64,000 nt of DNA from Stieleria varia (GCF_038443385.1 NZ_CP151726.1:8866001-8930000); one strand, 5' to 3'; counted from the stretch's first letter, positions 34,542 through 43,851 are shown. The notes: generated from the sequence alone by a model not told the origin. A program made the numbers and translations.

Positions 34542-34890
34542 GAGAAAGACTGCTTGGGTTGTGCAGAAAGGTACAAAGACGACCGTTTCAGTTTCCGCAC
34601 TTCGCTTCGCTCGAACAGAGCTGAACCGGCCGATTCACAAAGACTTCATATGAAGAAATCGCGAACGCGACGGCGCTGGTAATGAAGGTCGGATCGAGTG
34701 AAGCAAGATCCGGAAGGAGGCTCGAGGAGCTAACCGTGATGCAATCGGTTCACCGGCGAGCTTGCCCCCTCCCTCACAATCGCCTAAACGGCTCTGCTCG
34801 ACCTCCCCCAAGTTTCTTGGGGGAGGTGTCTGATTCGCGGCGTCTCCACCGGCGCGGCTGGAGGAGGTGACATGCGGAACAGAACTTTGC
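34542..34890. other. Intergenic region upstream of the pseudopilin gene
   Basis: About 350 bp containing the pseudopilin promoter side and a perfect hairpin at 34801-34827. No gene with a plausible start and codon use is seen. The 133-bp element follows directly at 34891. Confidence 0.45.
34801..34827. terminator. Perfect 12-bp hairpin
   Basis: ACCTCCCCCAAG (34801-34812), a TTT loop, and CTTGGGGGAGGT (34816-34827). It is a very stable GC-rich stem, and a related CTCCCCCAAA core is found in the palindrome at 54159-54228. No U-run follows, so termination is only a possibility. Confidence 0.45.
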
Positions 34891-35023
34891 CTAGTGCATC
34901 GTCCAGACTTGATTTTGGGGTTGGCCGTTTTGGCGATAGCCACGGTTGAGTCGCGAAAACCGTGGCTAACGCCAAAACGGCTCATTGATCGAACCCGCGT
35001 TCTAAGACTGGACGAAGCACTAG
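34891..35023. mobile_element. 133-bp MITE-like palindromic element, copy 2
   Basis: Same length, termini (CTAGTGCATCGTCC... ...GCACTAG) and internal palindrome as the copy at 24802-24934, with scattered mismatches such as GACGAAGCACTAG at the right end. The terminal CTAG at 35020-35023 includes the TAG stop codon of the minus-strand ABC fusion gene. Confidence 0.85.
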
Positions 35024-36636
35024 AATTCCAGCAGCGCGATCAAAAAGTGGACAATCAGGACGTACAGTGTCGTCCAGAGCACCGTTGATGTGATGCTGTG
35101 GCTGACGTCGCTGGCTGACTGCTTGAGTGAGACGCCTTGGTGATAACCGATCACCGCTGTGCCCACCCCGCAGGTGATGTTTTTCAATAACACCCACTCC
35201 CAGCCCCGATACCCAAAGCTCTGAAACCCAAAGGCCTGGGGTTGTACGAGATTGCGAAAGAAATGTTGATCCCAGAAATACGGACCGACATCAGGGTACA
35301 TCGAGGTGAACGAGATCAAACTGATCAACTGCGCGGCTTGAAACGCCATCCACTCCAAGATCGGTGTGGCGACCACAAACGCAAGCACGATCGGCAGCAG
35401 CAGATAGGCGCGGGGCTGCACTCCCAGGGTCCTCATCGCGTCGACTTGTCCGCCGTAACGCTTCACTCCCACATCGGCGGCAACGGCGGCGCCACAGCGG
35501 GCTGCCACCAAAATGGTCGCCAGCACGGGTACGAGAATGCGATACAACGCAAAGCCAATGGATGCCAACAACTCATCGATCAACAGCGGCTGCGTGTAGA
35601 GCTTGAAGGGCAAGAAACGAAACGTGAAATAGGTCCCCGTGAATCCGACAATCAGCCCGGCCAACACAAGGTAGACCCAAGCGGACGGACCGCCGACCAA
35701 TCGCAGATAATGCGCAAAGAAACGCGTGGCCCAGCGAACCCGAGGGACCATCGGTCTCAGATCGACCGGCAACCACCATGTCGCCGCCAGCGCGCCCCCG
35801 GTGGTGGTCAAGAACTCATCGATTCCCGTCGAAATGCTTTGCCGCAATCGCGTCAACGCGGACAGTTCCACGCCAACCTCTTCCTGCAAGGCGACCGGAC
35901 GCATGCGTTGGGGAATTTGCTCCCAGTCGTCTTTCGCGACCGGGATCAATTCTCGCGTTTCCGAATCCAATAACAGGACGTTGTCCGCGATCGGGATGAG
36001 TGTCTCATAGTCGTGAGTGACCACAACACTCGTACGATGGTGCTTGGATTGCGTGCTGCGGATCAACTCTGCGACCTTGCGTCCGCTGGCGGCATCCAGC
36101 CCTGAGGTCGGCTCGTCGTAGAGCAAGACATCGGGATCGGCGGCCAAGGTTCGTGCGATAGCGAGTCGTTGTTTTTGTCCACCACTCAAACCTGCGATCG
36201 GTGTCTTGGCGGGCACGCCAAGTTCATTCAGCCATTGAGCGGCGGTCTGCTCGGGTTTGGCTTTGCGATCGCTGCGGTGATCGATGGCGAACTGTACATT
36301 CGCGGTCGGCGACAATTCGTCAAAGAGCGCGAACTGTTGAAAGACGATGCCGACTCTCGGGTCGTCGATGATTTGGGTGTCGCCGGTTTCGGAATCGTGC
36401 TCCTCGGATCGGATCGTGCCGGTCCATGAAATCACATCACCGTCGCGTGGCAGCAAGCCGGCGAGGATACGCAGCAAGACGGACTTGCCCGCGCCACTGC
36501 CCCCGACGATCACGGTGATCTTACCGGCTGGCAAGGTGACATCGGCATGCGAGAGCAGCACTCGATTGCCTGCGCGAACGGTAAGGTTGCGCAATTGCAG
36601 CGATCGCTCTTTGGATACAGACTCCGTCAACGTCAT
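35020..36636 (-). CDS. Fused MlaF-like ATPase and MlaE-like permease
   Basis: A 538-residue protein. Residues 1-240 are an ABC ATPase (Walker A GGSGAGKS at 45-52, Q-loop VFQQFALFDELS, signature LSGGQKQRLAIARTLA, Walker B VLLYDEPTSGLD). From about residue 290 to the end is an MlaE/YrbE-type permease (YRILVPVLATILVAARCGAAVAADVG, GGQVDAMRTLGVQPRAYLLLP). In most bacteria these are two genes that form MlaFE, which moves phospholipids or sterols with an MCE-domain MlaD. Here they are one chain. ATG 36636 overlaps the TGA of the upstream gene (ATGA). The TAG stop lies inside the CTAG end of a 133-bp element, so the final residues (LLEF) may have been set by the insertion. Confidence 0.9.
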   Translation of the reverse strand: MTLTESVSKERSLQLRNLTVRAGNRVLLSHADVTLPAGKITVIVGGSGAGKSVLLRILAGLLPRDGDVISWTGTIRSEEHDSETGDTQIIDDPRVGIVFQQFALFDELSPTANVQFAIDHRSDRKAKPEQTAAQWLNELGVPAKTPIAGLSGGQKQRLAIARTLAADPDVLLYDEPTSGLDAASGRKVAELIRSTQSKHHRTSVVVTHDYETLIPIADNVLLLDSETRELIPVAKDDWEQIPQRMRPVALQEEVGVELSALTRLRQSISTGIDEFLTTTGGALAATWWLPVDLRPMVPRVRWATRFFAHYLRLVGGPSAWVYLVLAGLIVGFTGTYFTFRFLPFKLYTQPLLIDELLASIGFALYRILVPVLATILVAARCGAAVAADVGVKRYGGQVDAMRTLGVQPRAYLLLPIVLAFVVATPILEWMAFQAAQLISLISFTSMYPDVGPYFWDQHFFRNLVQPQAFGFQSFGYRGWEWVLLKNITCGVGTAVIGYHQGVSLKQSASDVSHSITSTVLWTTLYVLIVHFLIALLEF

Positions 36637-37994
36637 TCCTTTGCGATGTAGACGAGTGGATACGGCATCGATGACTTGGCGGGCTCCACACGACCGTTGC
36701 TCGTACCGGTATGCCAAGCGACGATCCAGCGGCGATCTTTTCTCAAGATCTGACTTCTCAGCACGCGTGCAAAGTCAGGATTGATCCCTTCGGCTTCGCT
36801 GCCGAACAGATCGTCACCGATCTGACGCACGATCGGCTCCAATCGATCACCTGCCATGTCAATCGCCGCTCGGGCTTCGTCACTCGTCCAGACTTCACCC
36901 CACACGTCGCGAAGTCGATCATTTTCGATCAGCGTTTCCCGCAGGATGGTCCTCACGATCGCGCGGGTTTCTTTGTCGGAGGCGAGTTCTTCCGCGACGT
37001 TCCCCAATTCCTTGCGGATGGCTTCGTTGGCCGTGACATCGGCGAGTGTTCGTTGGATCGCCACAACGACTTCGTCCATGTGCGACTCGATCACCGGGAC
37101 GGCTTCCTCGGTCACAAATCGTTGCCACTCTTCTTGCACCAGATCTTTCTTTGGCAAGGGTGTCTTGTCGTAGACCGCACGCCAACCGAATCGCCATAGC
37201 GAGGCGCGGTCCCAGATCTCGCGTCCGATCGCTTCGGCGGGCGGTTCTCCATGCTCGCGTACAATCGGCAGGATTTCTCGGCGAGCCAGCGGGATCAGTC
37301 GCTTGCTGATGATTTCATCGTTCCATCGGTCGGCCAGTGCATCCAGTTCGCCGCGATGCCGGGCGACCGAGAGACGCAGTTCTTCTTCGATGACGGGCAT
37401 CGATCGTTTCAAACTCTGCTGGATCAACGGCACAAAGGCTTTGGACAAGTCATCGCCGTGTGCGGACATCGCCGCGGCAAGGCGTTGTTGTATTTTCAAT
37501 CGCTTCTCAGGCGGCAACAGTGTCGCAACGACTTCGTCCAAGCTGCCCGTACTGTGATGTTGAAACAGTTGACACTCGTCCGCCGGAACGTCGGAGTCGT
37601 ACCAAACGAAAGTCAACTCGAACAAGGATTCGTCATTTTCTGATTCCTGTCCGCGCGACTCAGCACCCACAATCACGTGACCGGCTTGCCGAAACTGTCC
37701 TTCGTCCATTTCCAGAAAGATCGGATCGTAGCGTTGCAAGAGACCGACGGGATCGATGATCGTGTGTTCTTCGGTGGGCCCAACCAAGTACGACATCCAA
37801 GACGGAGCCGCGGGGATGCCCGACGAACGGTCTCGATCCCAATCCTCGACATGATCGCCCGACGTGCCATCAGACTTATCATCAGATGCTGCGACGGCGG
37901 GACGCGAGGAGGCACGATGCCATGCGTAACCAGACGCGGCAACGGCCGCGATCCAAAACAGCAAGCCGAGTCGGCGTTTGTTGAGACGATTCAT
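36633..37994 (-). CDS. Membrane-anchored helical protein next to the MlaFE fusion, unknown family
   Basis: A 453-residue protein with one N-terminal membrane segment (residues 9-24, GLLFWIAAVAASGYAW), so the rest should be periplasmic. After a beta-containing part up to about residue 150 (DPIFLEMDEGQFRQAGHVIVG, FELTFVWYDSD) the remainder is almost all long amphipathic helix (LKIQQRLAAAMSAHGDDLSKAFVPLIQQS, VVVAIQRTLADVTANEAIRKEL, ETRAIVRTILRETLI). I do not recognise the family and do not see an MCE domain. The single anchor plus periplasmic helices and the ATGA overlap with the MlaFE gene suggest that it is the transporter's periplasmic partner, replacing MlaD. That is inference from position and shape. 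Confidence 0.75.
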   Translation of the reverse strand: MNRLNKRRLGLLFWIAAVAASGYAWHRASSRPAVAASDDKSDGTSGDHVEDWDRDRSSGIPAAPSWMSYLVGPTEEHTIIDPVGLLQRYDPIFLEMDEGQFRQAGHVIVGAESRGQESENDESLFELTFVWYDSDVPADECQLFQHHSTGSLDEVVATLLPPEKRLKIQQRLAAAMSAHGDDLSKAFVPLIQQSLKRSMPVIEEELRLSVARHRGELDALADRWNDEIISKRLIPLARREILPIVREHGEPPAEAIGREIWDRASLWRFGWRAVYDKTPLPKKDLVQEEWQRFVTEEAVPVIESHMDEVVVAIQRTLADVTANEAIRKELGNVAEELASDKETRAIVRTILRETLIENDRLRDVWGEVWTSDEARAAIDMAGDRLEPIVRQIGDDLFGSEAEGINPDFARVLRSQILRKDRRWIVAWHTGTSNGRVEPAKSSMPYPLVYIAKE

Positions 37995-38001
37995 AAACCC
38001 A

Positions 38002-39075
38002 TTATCGCCGAATCATTCGGAACAGCCACTCCGGAGAACCATGCCGAAGCTGATCGACAATCACCGCGATGATGATAATGGCGCCGATCACAATTTGTGA
38101 GTAGGTGTTCGGAATGGACAGTTGTGTGCATCCGCTGCGAATCGTGGTGATGATCAGGGCACCCAAAATCGTTCCCAGGACGGAACCGCGGCCGCCACTC
38201 AGGCTGCCGCCGCCGAGCACCACAGCCGCGATGATCTCCAGTTCCTTGCCGCTGCCATCGGTCGGGTTGCCATTCTTGATGTTTGCAAAATAGAGCACGC
38301 CGCCGATCGCCGTGAACACGCCCGCCAAGCTGTAGACCAGCAGTTTCGTGGCCGGAACATTGATCCCACACAAACGCGCGGTCGATTCATTGGAGCCGAC
38401 CGCCAAGGTGTTGCGGCCGAACACCGTCAGGTTCAACATGCCGCTGACCAGCAGAGCCAGCGCAATGGAGATCAAGACGCTCGTGGGGATCATGATTCCA
38501 TTCATCAAATAACGAGACCCAACGCTGCCTGTGTAGCACAGATATCGCAGCCACTGAGGTAATTTCTCCGTGGGCGCGTAGACCGTCGACTCGGATGAAA
38601 TGATTTGTCCGATTCCCAAAAAAATGGTCATCGTTCCCAGCGTCACGATAAAGGGCACCACATTGGTCCCGGTGATCAGCAGTCCGTTGGCCGCGCCGCA
38701 CGCGCATCCCGCTGCGATGACAAGGGCCAGCAAGCCGAAAAGGTACATCGTTCCATCGGCGGCATCAGGGCCTGTTTTGAGCCCCACCGCCAGGATCGTG
38801 CCACAGAGTGTCAGCGCCGTTCCCGCGGAAAGATCGATCCCGCCGGCGATGATGATCATCGTCATTCCCATCGCGGGAACAGCGATCAGGGCGGCGGCGT
38901 TCAGATTCATTCGAATGCTGTAGTCGGAAAGAAAATTACCGCTGCCCCAGTAGCCATCGGCAATGTAAAAGAACGCGACGATGACGGCCAATGCGATCAA
39001 CGGACCGAGCTGCAGCTTGCCTAGCAAACGCCACCATTGAGACGAATTCGATTCCCGACTCGCTACTTCACTCAC
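38002..39075 (-). CDS. Ribose-type sugar ABC transporter permease (RbsC family)
   Basis: A 357-residue BPD_transp_2 permease with about 8-10 membrane segments. It has the family phrases GMTMIIIAGGIDLSAGT and LVFGRNTLAVGSNESTARLCGI (shown as NTLAVGSNE), and LGGGSLSGGRGSVLGTILGALI near the end. It forms the channel for a group-2 sugar importer with the ATPase and binding protein encoded upstream. The GTG start at 39075 overlaps the ATPase stop (GTGA). Seven bases separate its stop from the following anchored helical gene, which continues the operon. The sugar cannot be inferred. Confidence 0.92.
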   Translation of the reverse strand: MSEVASRESNSSQWWRLLGKLQLGPLIALAVIVAFFYIADGYWGSGNFLSDYSIRMNLNAAALIAVPAMGMTMIIIAGGIDLSAGTALTLCGTILAVGLKTGPDAADGTMYLFGLLALVIAAGCACGAANGLLITGTNVVPFIVTLGTMTIFLGIGQIISSESTVYAPTEKLPQWLRYLCYTGSVGSRYLMNGIMIPTSVLISIALALLVSGMLNLTVFGRNTLAVGSNESTARLCGINVPATKLLVYSLAGVFTAIGGVLYFANIKNGNPTDGSGKELEIIAAVVLGGGSLSGGRGSVLGTILGALIITTIRSGCTQLSIPNTYSQIVIGAIIIIAVIVDQLRHGSPEWLFRMIRR

Positions 39076-40610
39076 GTCTGTGTCTCCGTGGCTGCCGCCA
39101 TCACTTCTTCCTGTGTCCAGTCATCGGCATTTCGCACCTCCACCATCGATCCGCGTGCCATCACCGCGATGCGATCGCAGACGGCGAGTAATTCGGGCAG
39201 ATACGAACTGACGAACACGATCGTTTTCCCTTCGGCTGCCAATTCGCCCATCATGCGATAGATCTCGGCCTTGGTGCCCACGTCGATGCCCTTTGTCGGT
39301 TCGTCCAGCAGTAAGACCTCCGCGTCTTGCTGCAAGATCCTCGCCAGCGCGACCTTCTGTTGATTGCCGCCGGAAAGTTCGCTGACCGATTGATCAACGC
39401 TATGCGATTTGACTTCGACTTTCCATGCCCAACGTTGCGAATCTGTTCGTCGAGCGGACAAGTTGATGATTCCGGCTTTGGCATATCGCCTGGTGTTGCC
39501 CAGCGTGATGTTTTCGGTGATGGACAAGTCTTGCGCCAGTCCTTCGCCTTTACGATCTTCGCTCAACAAACCGAACCCGGCGCGCATTCGGGCGCGGACC
39601 CGGTGCGGAATGGACTTGCCATCCACATGCACCTTGCCCTCGCGGAGATAGTCCAAGCCAAAGATGGTCCGCAACAGTTCCGTTCTGCCGGCGCCGACGA
39701 GTCCGGCGACTCCAAAGATCTCGCCTCGACGCAGCGTGACACTGACCTGCTGTGGATAAGGTGCCCCTGACAAGTTGGTCAAGCGAACTCGCTCGCTTCC
39801 TGGTGTGTGTGGCACGTTGGGAAAAAGATCGTCGACGTCGCGTCCGACCATCAAGGAAACGATTTGACTGTCATCGATCTTGTCCAGTCGTCCACTGCCA
39901 ACACTTTCGCCATCTCGCAGCACCGCGTAGTCGTCTGCGATCTCTCGAACTTCCTCTAGGAAATGACTGATGTAGATGATCGCCAATCCCTGTTGCTTGA
40001 GACGGCGGACGATTTCGAACAAACGAGCCACGTCGGCTTTGGGCAGGGAGCTGGTCGGCTCGTCCAGCAAGATCAACTTGGCGTCGGAGGCCAACGCGCG
40101 GGCGACTTCGATCAACTGACGAGATGCCAAGGACTGCTGGCCGGTGTTGTCAGAGGGTGACAAGTGCCGCAGGCCGACTTGATCAAGTGCTCGACGCACT
40201 ATGTCGCGTTGACGAGAACGAATCAGAAGGCCGCCGCCGGTCCCCTTTTGTCCGAGCAAAATGTTGTCCTCGATCGACAGGTCCGGCGCGAGATTCAACT
40301 CCTGGTAGATCATCGCCACACCAGAGTGCCGAGCCGCATGAGGACCACTGGGCGCATACAGGTGGCCCTCGATCTGCATCTGTCCCGAATCAGCTTGATG
40401 GGCACCACTGATGGTTTTCAACAACGTACTCTTGCCCGCACCGTTTTCGCCGATCAGGGCAAGCACACGGCCGGAGTACGCGGACAGCGTGACGCCGCGA
40501 AGCGCGTGCGTGGGACCGAACCGCTTTCGCAGATCCGTCACACTCATCAACGGAGGCTCGGGCGTCGATCGGGCTTCGGACTTGGCAGTTGGGATGGCAG
40601 AACCAAGCAT
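39072..40610 (-). CDS. Sugar ABC transporter ATPase with two ABC domains (RbsA family)
   Basis: A 512-residue tandem ABC ATPase. The N-terminal cassette has Walker A GENGAGKST and Walker B KLILLDEPTSSL. The C-terminal cassette has a degenerate Walker A (GLVGAGRTE), as is normal for RbsA/MglA, with signature LSGGNQQKVALARIL and Walker B VLLLDEPTKGIDVG. It powers import together with the permease at 38002-39075. ATG 40610 is preferred over a TTG at 40634 that would overlap the binding-protein stop. Confidence 0.94.
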   Translation of the reverse strand: MLGSAIPTAKSEARSTPEPPLMSVTDLRKRFGPTHALRGVTLSAYSGRVLALIGENGAGKSTLLKTISGAHQADSGQMQIEGHLYAPSGPHAARHSGVAMIYQELNLAPDLSIEDNILLGQKGTGGGLLIRSRQRDIVRRALDQVGLRHLSPSDNTGQQSLASRQLIEVARALASDAKLILLDEPTSSLPKADVARLFEIVRRLKQQGLAIIYISHFLEEVREIADDYAVLRDGESVGSGRLDKIDDSQIVSLMVGRDVDDLFPNVPHTPGSERVRLTNLSGAPYPQQVSVTLRRGEIFGVAGLVGAGRTELLRTIFGLDYLREGKVHVDGKSIPHRVRARMRAGFGLLSEDRKGEGLAQDLSITENITLGNTRRYAKAGIINLSARRTDSQRWAWKVEVKSHSVDQSVSELSGGNQQKVALARILQQDAEVLLLDEPTKGIDVGTKAEIYRMMGELAAEGKTIVFVSSYLPELLAVCDRIAVMARGSMVEVRNADDWTQEEVMAAATETQT

Positions 40611-40623
40611 CGTGTCGTGCGGG

Positions 40624-41640
40624 CTACTCCACAATCTCTGGATGAAGCAGCGATTTTTCTTTTTCCTCGTTCATGTTCTCTTTGGTGATCAAGTATTCGC
40701 CGGTAGAAATGAACGGTTCGGCAGCCTTGCCATTGATGGAGCCCACCAGCGTCATCACCGATCGATAGCCCATCTCGACCGGGTCTTGCACGACGATGCC
40801 ACTGCACGAACCATCGTCCAACGCGGCGATCAAAGCGTCGCTGGGATCGAACGCGATGAACTTGACTTTGCCGTTGAGTCCTGCGTTGCGGAGCGCTTCC
40901 AGAGTTCCATTGGCATTGGGTTCGCAGACGGCGAAGATGCCTGCAAGCGACTCGCCGTGGATTTGCAGCAACTGGTCGACCTTTTCTTTTGACATCGTCG
41001 CGTTGTCGCCGCCGCGTTGCTCGCTCTCAACGACCGTGATGTCGGGATAGTTTTTCAGGCCGTCCAAGAATCCCTTTTCTCGCTGTTCGGTGCTTTCGCT
41101 GCCGGCGATGTAACGCAGCAAGATGACGTTGCCTTTTTCACCGATGGCCTCGGCCATCGCGTCGGCCGCCATCTGGCCGCCTTTGAAATTATCGGTGGCG
41201 ACATAGCTGACGATCTCGGGTCCTTCATCGAGTCCACTGTCAAAGATGACCACCGGGATGGACTCGTCGATGGCTTCTTGGACCGCATCGACCAAGCCGC
41301 CCTTTTGGTTGGGTGCCAAAACAATGCCATCGACTTGCTTGGTGATCATGTTCTTGACCACCTCGATTTGGCTGCCGGTATCGCTCTCGACCAAGGGGCC
41401 ACGCCACTCGATCTCAACGTTTCCAAGTTCCTCGGCGGCTTTCTGGGCTCCAAAGTGGACGGATTTCCAAAATTCGTGGCTGGTGCCTTTGGGGATGACG
41501 GCGATTCTCAGCTTTCCGCCCGATTCTCCCTGTCCCGAGGGCGATGAATCAGCAGAATCGCTGGAGCGACCGCAGCCGAGCAGGGCGACAGAAGAAACGA
41601 GAAGGAAACAACTGAGCAGGCCGAAAAGTTTTTTCTTCAT
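40624..41640 (-). CDS. Sugar-binding lipoprotein of the ABC importer (RbsB family)
   Basis: A 338-residue periplasmic binding protein of the Peripla_BP_4 type. The lipoprotein signal is MKKKLFGLLSCFLLVSSVALLGC, with Cys in an LLGC lipobox. It then reads LRIAVIPKGTSHEFWKSVHFGAQKAA, DGIVLAPNQKGGLVDAVQEA and GIFAVCEPNANGTLEAL, all usual for the ribose-binding family. First gene of the five-gene operon that runs to 35020. The internal ATG at 41640 fits the signal peptide; a longer start at 41685 is unlikely. Confidence 0.93.
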   Translation of the reverse strand: MKKKLFGLLSCFLLVSSVALLGCGRSSDSADSSPSGQGESGGKLRIAVIPKGTSHEFWKSVHFGAQKAAEELGNVEIEWRGPLVESDTGSQIEVVKNMITKQVDGIVLAPNQKGGLVDAVQEAIDESIPVVIFDSGLDEGPEIVSYVATDNFKGGQMAADAMAEAIGEKGNVILLRYIAGSESTEQREKGFLDGLKNYPDITVVESEQRGGDNATMSKEKVDQLLQIHGESLAGIFAVCEPNANGTLEALRNAGLNGKVKFIAFDPSDALIAALDDGSCSGIVVQDPVEMGYRSVMTLVGSINGKAAEPFISTGEYLITKENMNEEKEKSLLHPEIVE

Positions 41641-41808
41641 GGTTCGCCGGAGAAACGGGGAGAAAGAGACTTTGTTGCGGGGCACATCAATTTAGCGTCC
41701 GATGGGGCGGCGGAGGGTTGGGAAAACCGCCTTGGAGCAAGTAAAATGCAGATCCTTCCTTCGTTCGACCGATTTCCACCTTCCCAGATTCCCGACAGAG
41801 ACCCCCGC

Positions 41809-43008
41809 ATGTCCTTCCGAATCGCTGCCACACCCATCGACTCCGCTCGCCGGCCCGCCAAAACCGCGCCCCGATGGCTGCCATGTGTTTTGGTTGCCCC
41901 ATCCGTACGCACCCTGCTCGTCGCCTGCTTTGTCATGACGCTGTGCTGCAGCGCCGCGTACGCGGATGACAAGACGCCTGCCGACGAGAAACCTGCCGAC
42001 AAACCCGCTGCCCAAGCCTCTGAAAAAGCGGCAGAGAAACCCGCGGAAAAGAAAGACGACGCCAAGAAACAGGACGAACCAAAGAAGGACGAGCCGAAAA
42101 AAGACGAGCCCAAAAAGGAGGCCCCCAAAAAAGACGAGCCCAAAAAGCCCGATCCAAAGAAAGACGCCGAAAAGAAGCCGGACGCCAAGAAGGACATGAA
42201 GAAGGACGAGCCGGAGAAGAAGGACCCGCCCAAGAAACCCGAGCCGCCGATCTTTCCCGACAAGGCACTCGAAGCCGCTGTGCGTCACGAAGTCTTTGAA
42301 AAACGATACAACGACCAACCGATCACCAAAGACGACGTGATCAACATCTCACGCGTCGTCGGTGTCGGCAAACAAATCAAAAACCTGGATGGGCTGCAGC
42401 ACTGCAAAGCGTTGATGTTGATCGATCTGGGCAATAACGAGATCAGCGACCTGAAGCCGATCGCCGAGCTGACGCGTTTGCAATCGGTCAGCTTGGGCAA
42501 GAACAAGATCGCCGACCTCAAGCCATTGGAGGGCCTGACCGCGATGCAACTGCTGGACTTGTCGGACAACGAAGTCGCTGATTTGACTCCGCTGAAAAAG
42601 ATGTCCAATCTGCGGACGCTTTATTTGGCGAACAACAAACTGAAAAAACTCGATCCGATCGCGGACTTGGTCAAGATCTGGTCGCTGGATGCCTCGGGCA
42701 ACGAGATCACCGACTTGGCTCCCGTTAGCAAACTGAAGTGGTTGACGACGTTGAATGTTCGCGGCAATCAAATCACTTCGTTGGATCCGATCAAAGGCCT
42801 GGCGGATTTGAATCTGTTGATGATCAGCCGAAACAAACTCGCCAACGTCGACGCTTTGGTCGAAATGTGCCGAACGGATTCCGAAGGCGACCGTCGCTTT
42901 GCTCCCTACCTGCGTCTGTACTGGGGCGAAAACCCGATGGACGAAAAGGTCAAAGCCGAGCAAGCCAAGACGCTCGAATCGTTTGGCGTCGACGTGTTCG
43001 ATCAGTGA
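41809..43008 (+). CDS. Exported leucine-rich repeat protein with Lys/Pro/Asp/Glu-rich linker
   Basis: A 399-residue protein. A signal peptide with a long N-region ends near SAAYADD. It is followed by about 85 residues built almost only of K, P, D, E and A (PKKDEPKKDEPKKEAPKKDE type repeats), and then about six SDS22/internalin-type leucine-rich repeats of 22 residues (LQSVSLGKNKIADLKPLEGL, MQLLDLSDNEVADLTPLKKM and so on). The C-terminus is a short cap. The LRR part should bind a protein partner; the charged linker may span or bind the cell wall. No neighbour gives a function. ATG 41809 fits better than 41746. Confidence 0.83.
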   Translation: MSFRIAATPIDSARRPAKTAPRWLPCVLVAPSVRTLLVACFVMTLCCSAAYADDKTPADEKPADKPAAQASEKAAEKPAEKKDDAKKQDEPKKDEPKKDEPKKEAPKKDEPKKPDPKKDAEKKPDAKKDMKKDEPEKKDPPKKPEPPIFPDKALEAAVRHEVFEKRYNDQPITKDDVINISRVVGVGKQIKNLDGLQHCKALMLIDLGNNEISDLKPIAELTRLQSVSLGKNKIADLKPLEGLTAMQLLDLSDNEVADLTPLKKMSNLRTLYLANNKLKKLDPIADLVKIWSLDASGNEITDLAPVSKLKWLTTLNVRGNQITSLDPIKGLADLNLLMISRNKLANVDALVEMCRTDSEGDRRFAPYLRLYWGENPMDEKVKAEQAKTLESFGVDVFDQ

Positions 43009-43117
43009 CGATCCGTTAAATCTGCGTGAAGCTCCCGGTTGCCGAGGTGTTTGATTTGGTACATTGTGCCGCTGTTTGGTTCTGCATCAACTCATCATCT
43101 TTCTCTGGGAGCGACCT

Positions 43118-43609
43118 TTGAACGCGCAAACGACCATCGAGCAAACTTACGGCTTCAGCCAAATGGTGCTGAAGTCTTACATCGGAGACTTGACCGACGC
43201 CGAGTTGCTGCATCGACCTGGTGAAGGTTGCAACCACATCGCATGGCAACTCGGCCACTTGATCAGCTCCGAATGCAGCTTGCTGGATTCGGTTGCCCCG
43301 GGAAACTCGATCGAATTGCCGGATGGATTTGCAGAAAAACACAGCAAGGAAAACGCTGGGAGCGACGATCCGGCCGACTTTGCGACCAAGGACGAGTATT
43401 TGGCATTGTTTGAAAAACTCCAGGCGGCATCGCTCGGCGCGCTGGCATCCCTTTCGGATGAGGACCTGGAGAAGCCGGCTCCTGAGTTCCTGCAGTCGAT
43501 GTGCCCCAACGTCGGCGCTGTCTTCGTTTTGATCTCAACCCACGTGATGATGCATGTCGGCCAGTTCGTGCCCGTGCGTCGCAAACTGGGCAAGCCGGTT
43601 GTGATCTGA
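43118..43609 (+). CDS. DinB-family protein
   Basis: A 163-residue DinB/YfiT-like four-helix protein. Characteristic points are an early helix (IEQTYGFSQMVLKSYIGDLTDAELL), the first metal His in NHIAWQLGHLI, and the late THVMMHVGQFV with a second His pair. Members bind a metal and some are thiol transferases with mycothiol or bacillithiol; the role here is unknown. The likely start is TTG at 43118, preceded by GGGAG at a good distance; no ATG is available before the conserved part. Repeats begin ten bases after the stop. Confidence 0.83.
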   Translation: MNAQTTIEQTYGFSQMVLKSYIGDLTDAELLHRPGEGCNHIAWQLGHLISSECSLLDSVAPGNSIELPDGFAEKHSKENAGSDDPADFATKDEYLALFEKLQAASLGALASLSDEDLEKPAPEFLQSMCPNVGAVFVLISTHVMMHVGQFVPVRRKLGKPVVI

Positions 43610-43668
43610 GCCGGAGGCCTAGCCCGGATATTACATGGGTTCACCCGGCAAAACACGAGAACCGGGTG

Positions 43669-43851
43669 CTAGCCCGGATTATTCACGCCATTGACTACAG
43701 TCTTCGCAATACGTTTGCACCAAACGGTTACGCGGATTGGCACGAAAACAGTCTGCGCATATCAGCCGCCACGCGATAGCGTCCGGTTCTCACGCCTGTA
43801 ATCGGGAACCGGACGCTATCGCGCCAGCGGCTGATGAATCATCCGGGCTAG
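43669..43851. mobile_element. 183-bp CTAG-ended palindromic element
   Basis: The termini CTAGCCCGGATTATTCA and TGAATCATCCGGGCTAG are inverted copies with one mismatch. Near the right end GCGATAGCGTCCGGTTC (about 43776) pairs with GAACCGGACGCTATCGC (about 43806). No coding potential is seen. A truncated right end is found at 4358-4403, and an extra left-end-like CTAGCCCGGATA occurs at 43619. Confidence 0.7.

Noticed and set aside
42000..42250. A separate tandem DNA repeat
   Set aside because: The apparent repeat is the Lys/Pro/Asp/Glu-rich linker of the leucine-rich repeat protein and is coding.
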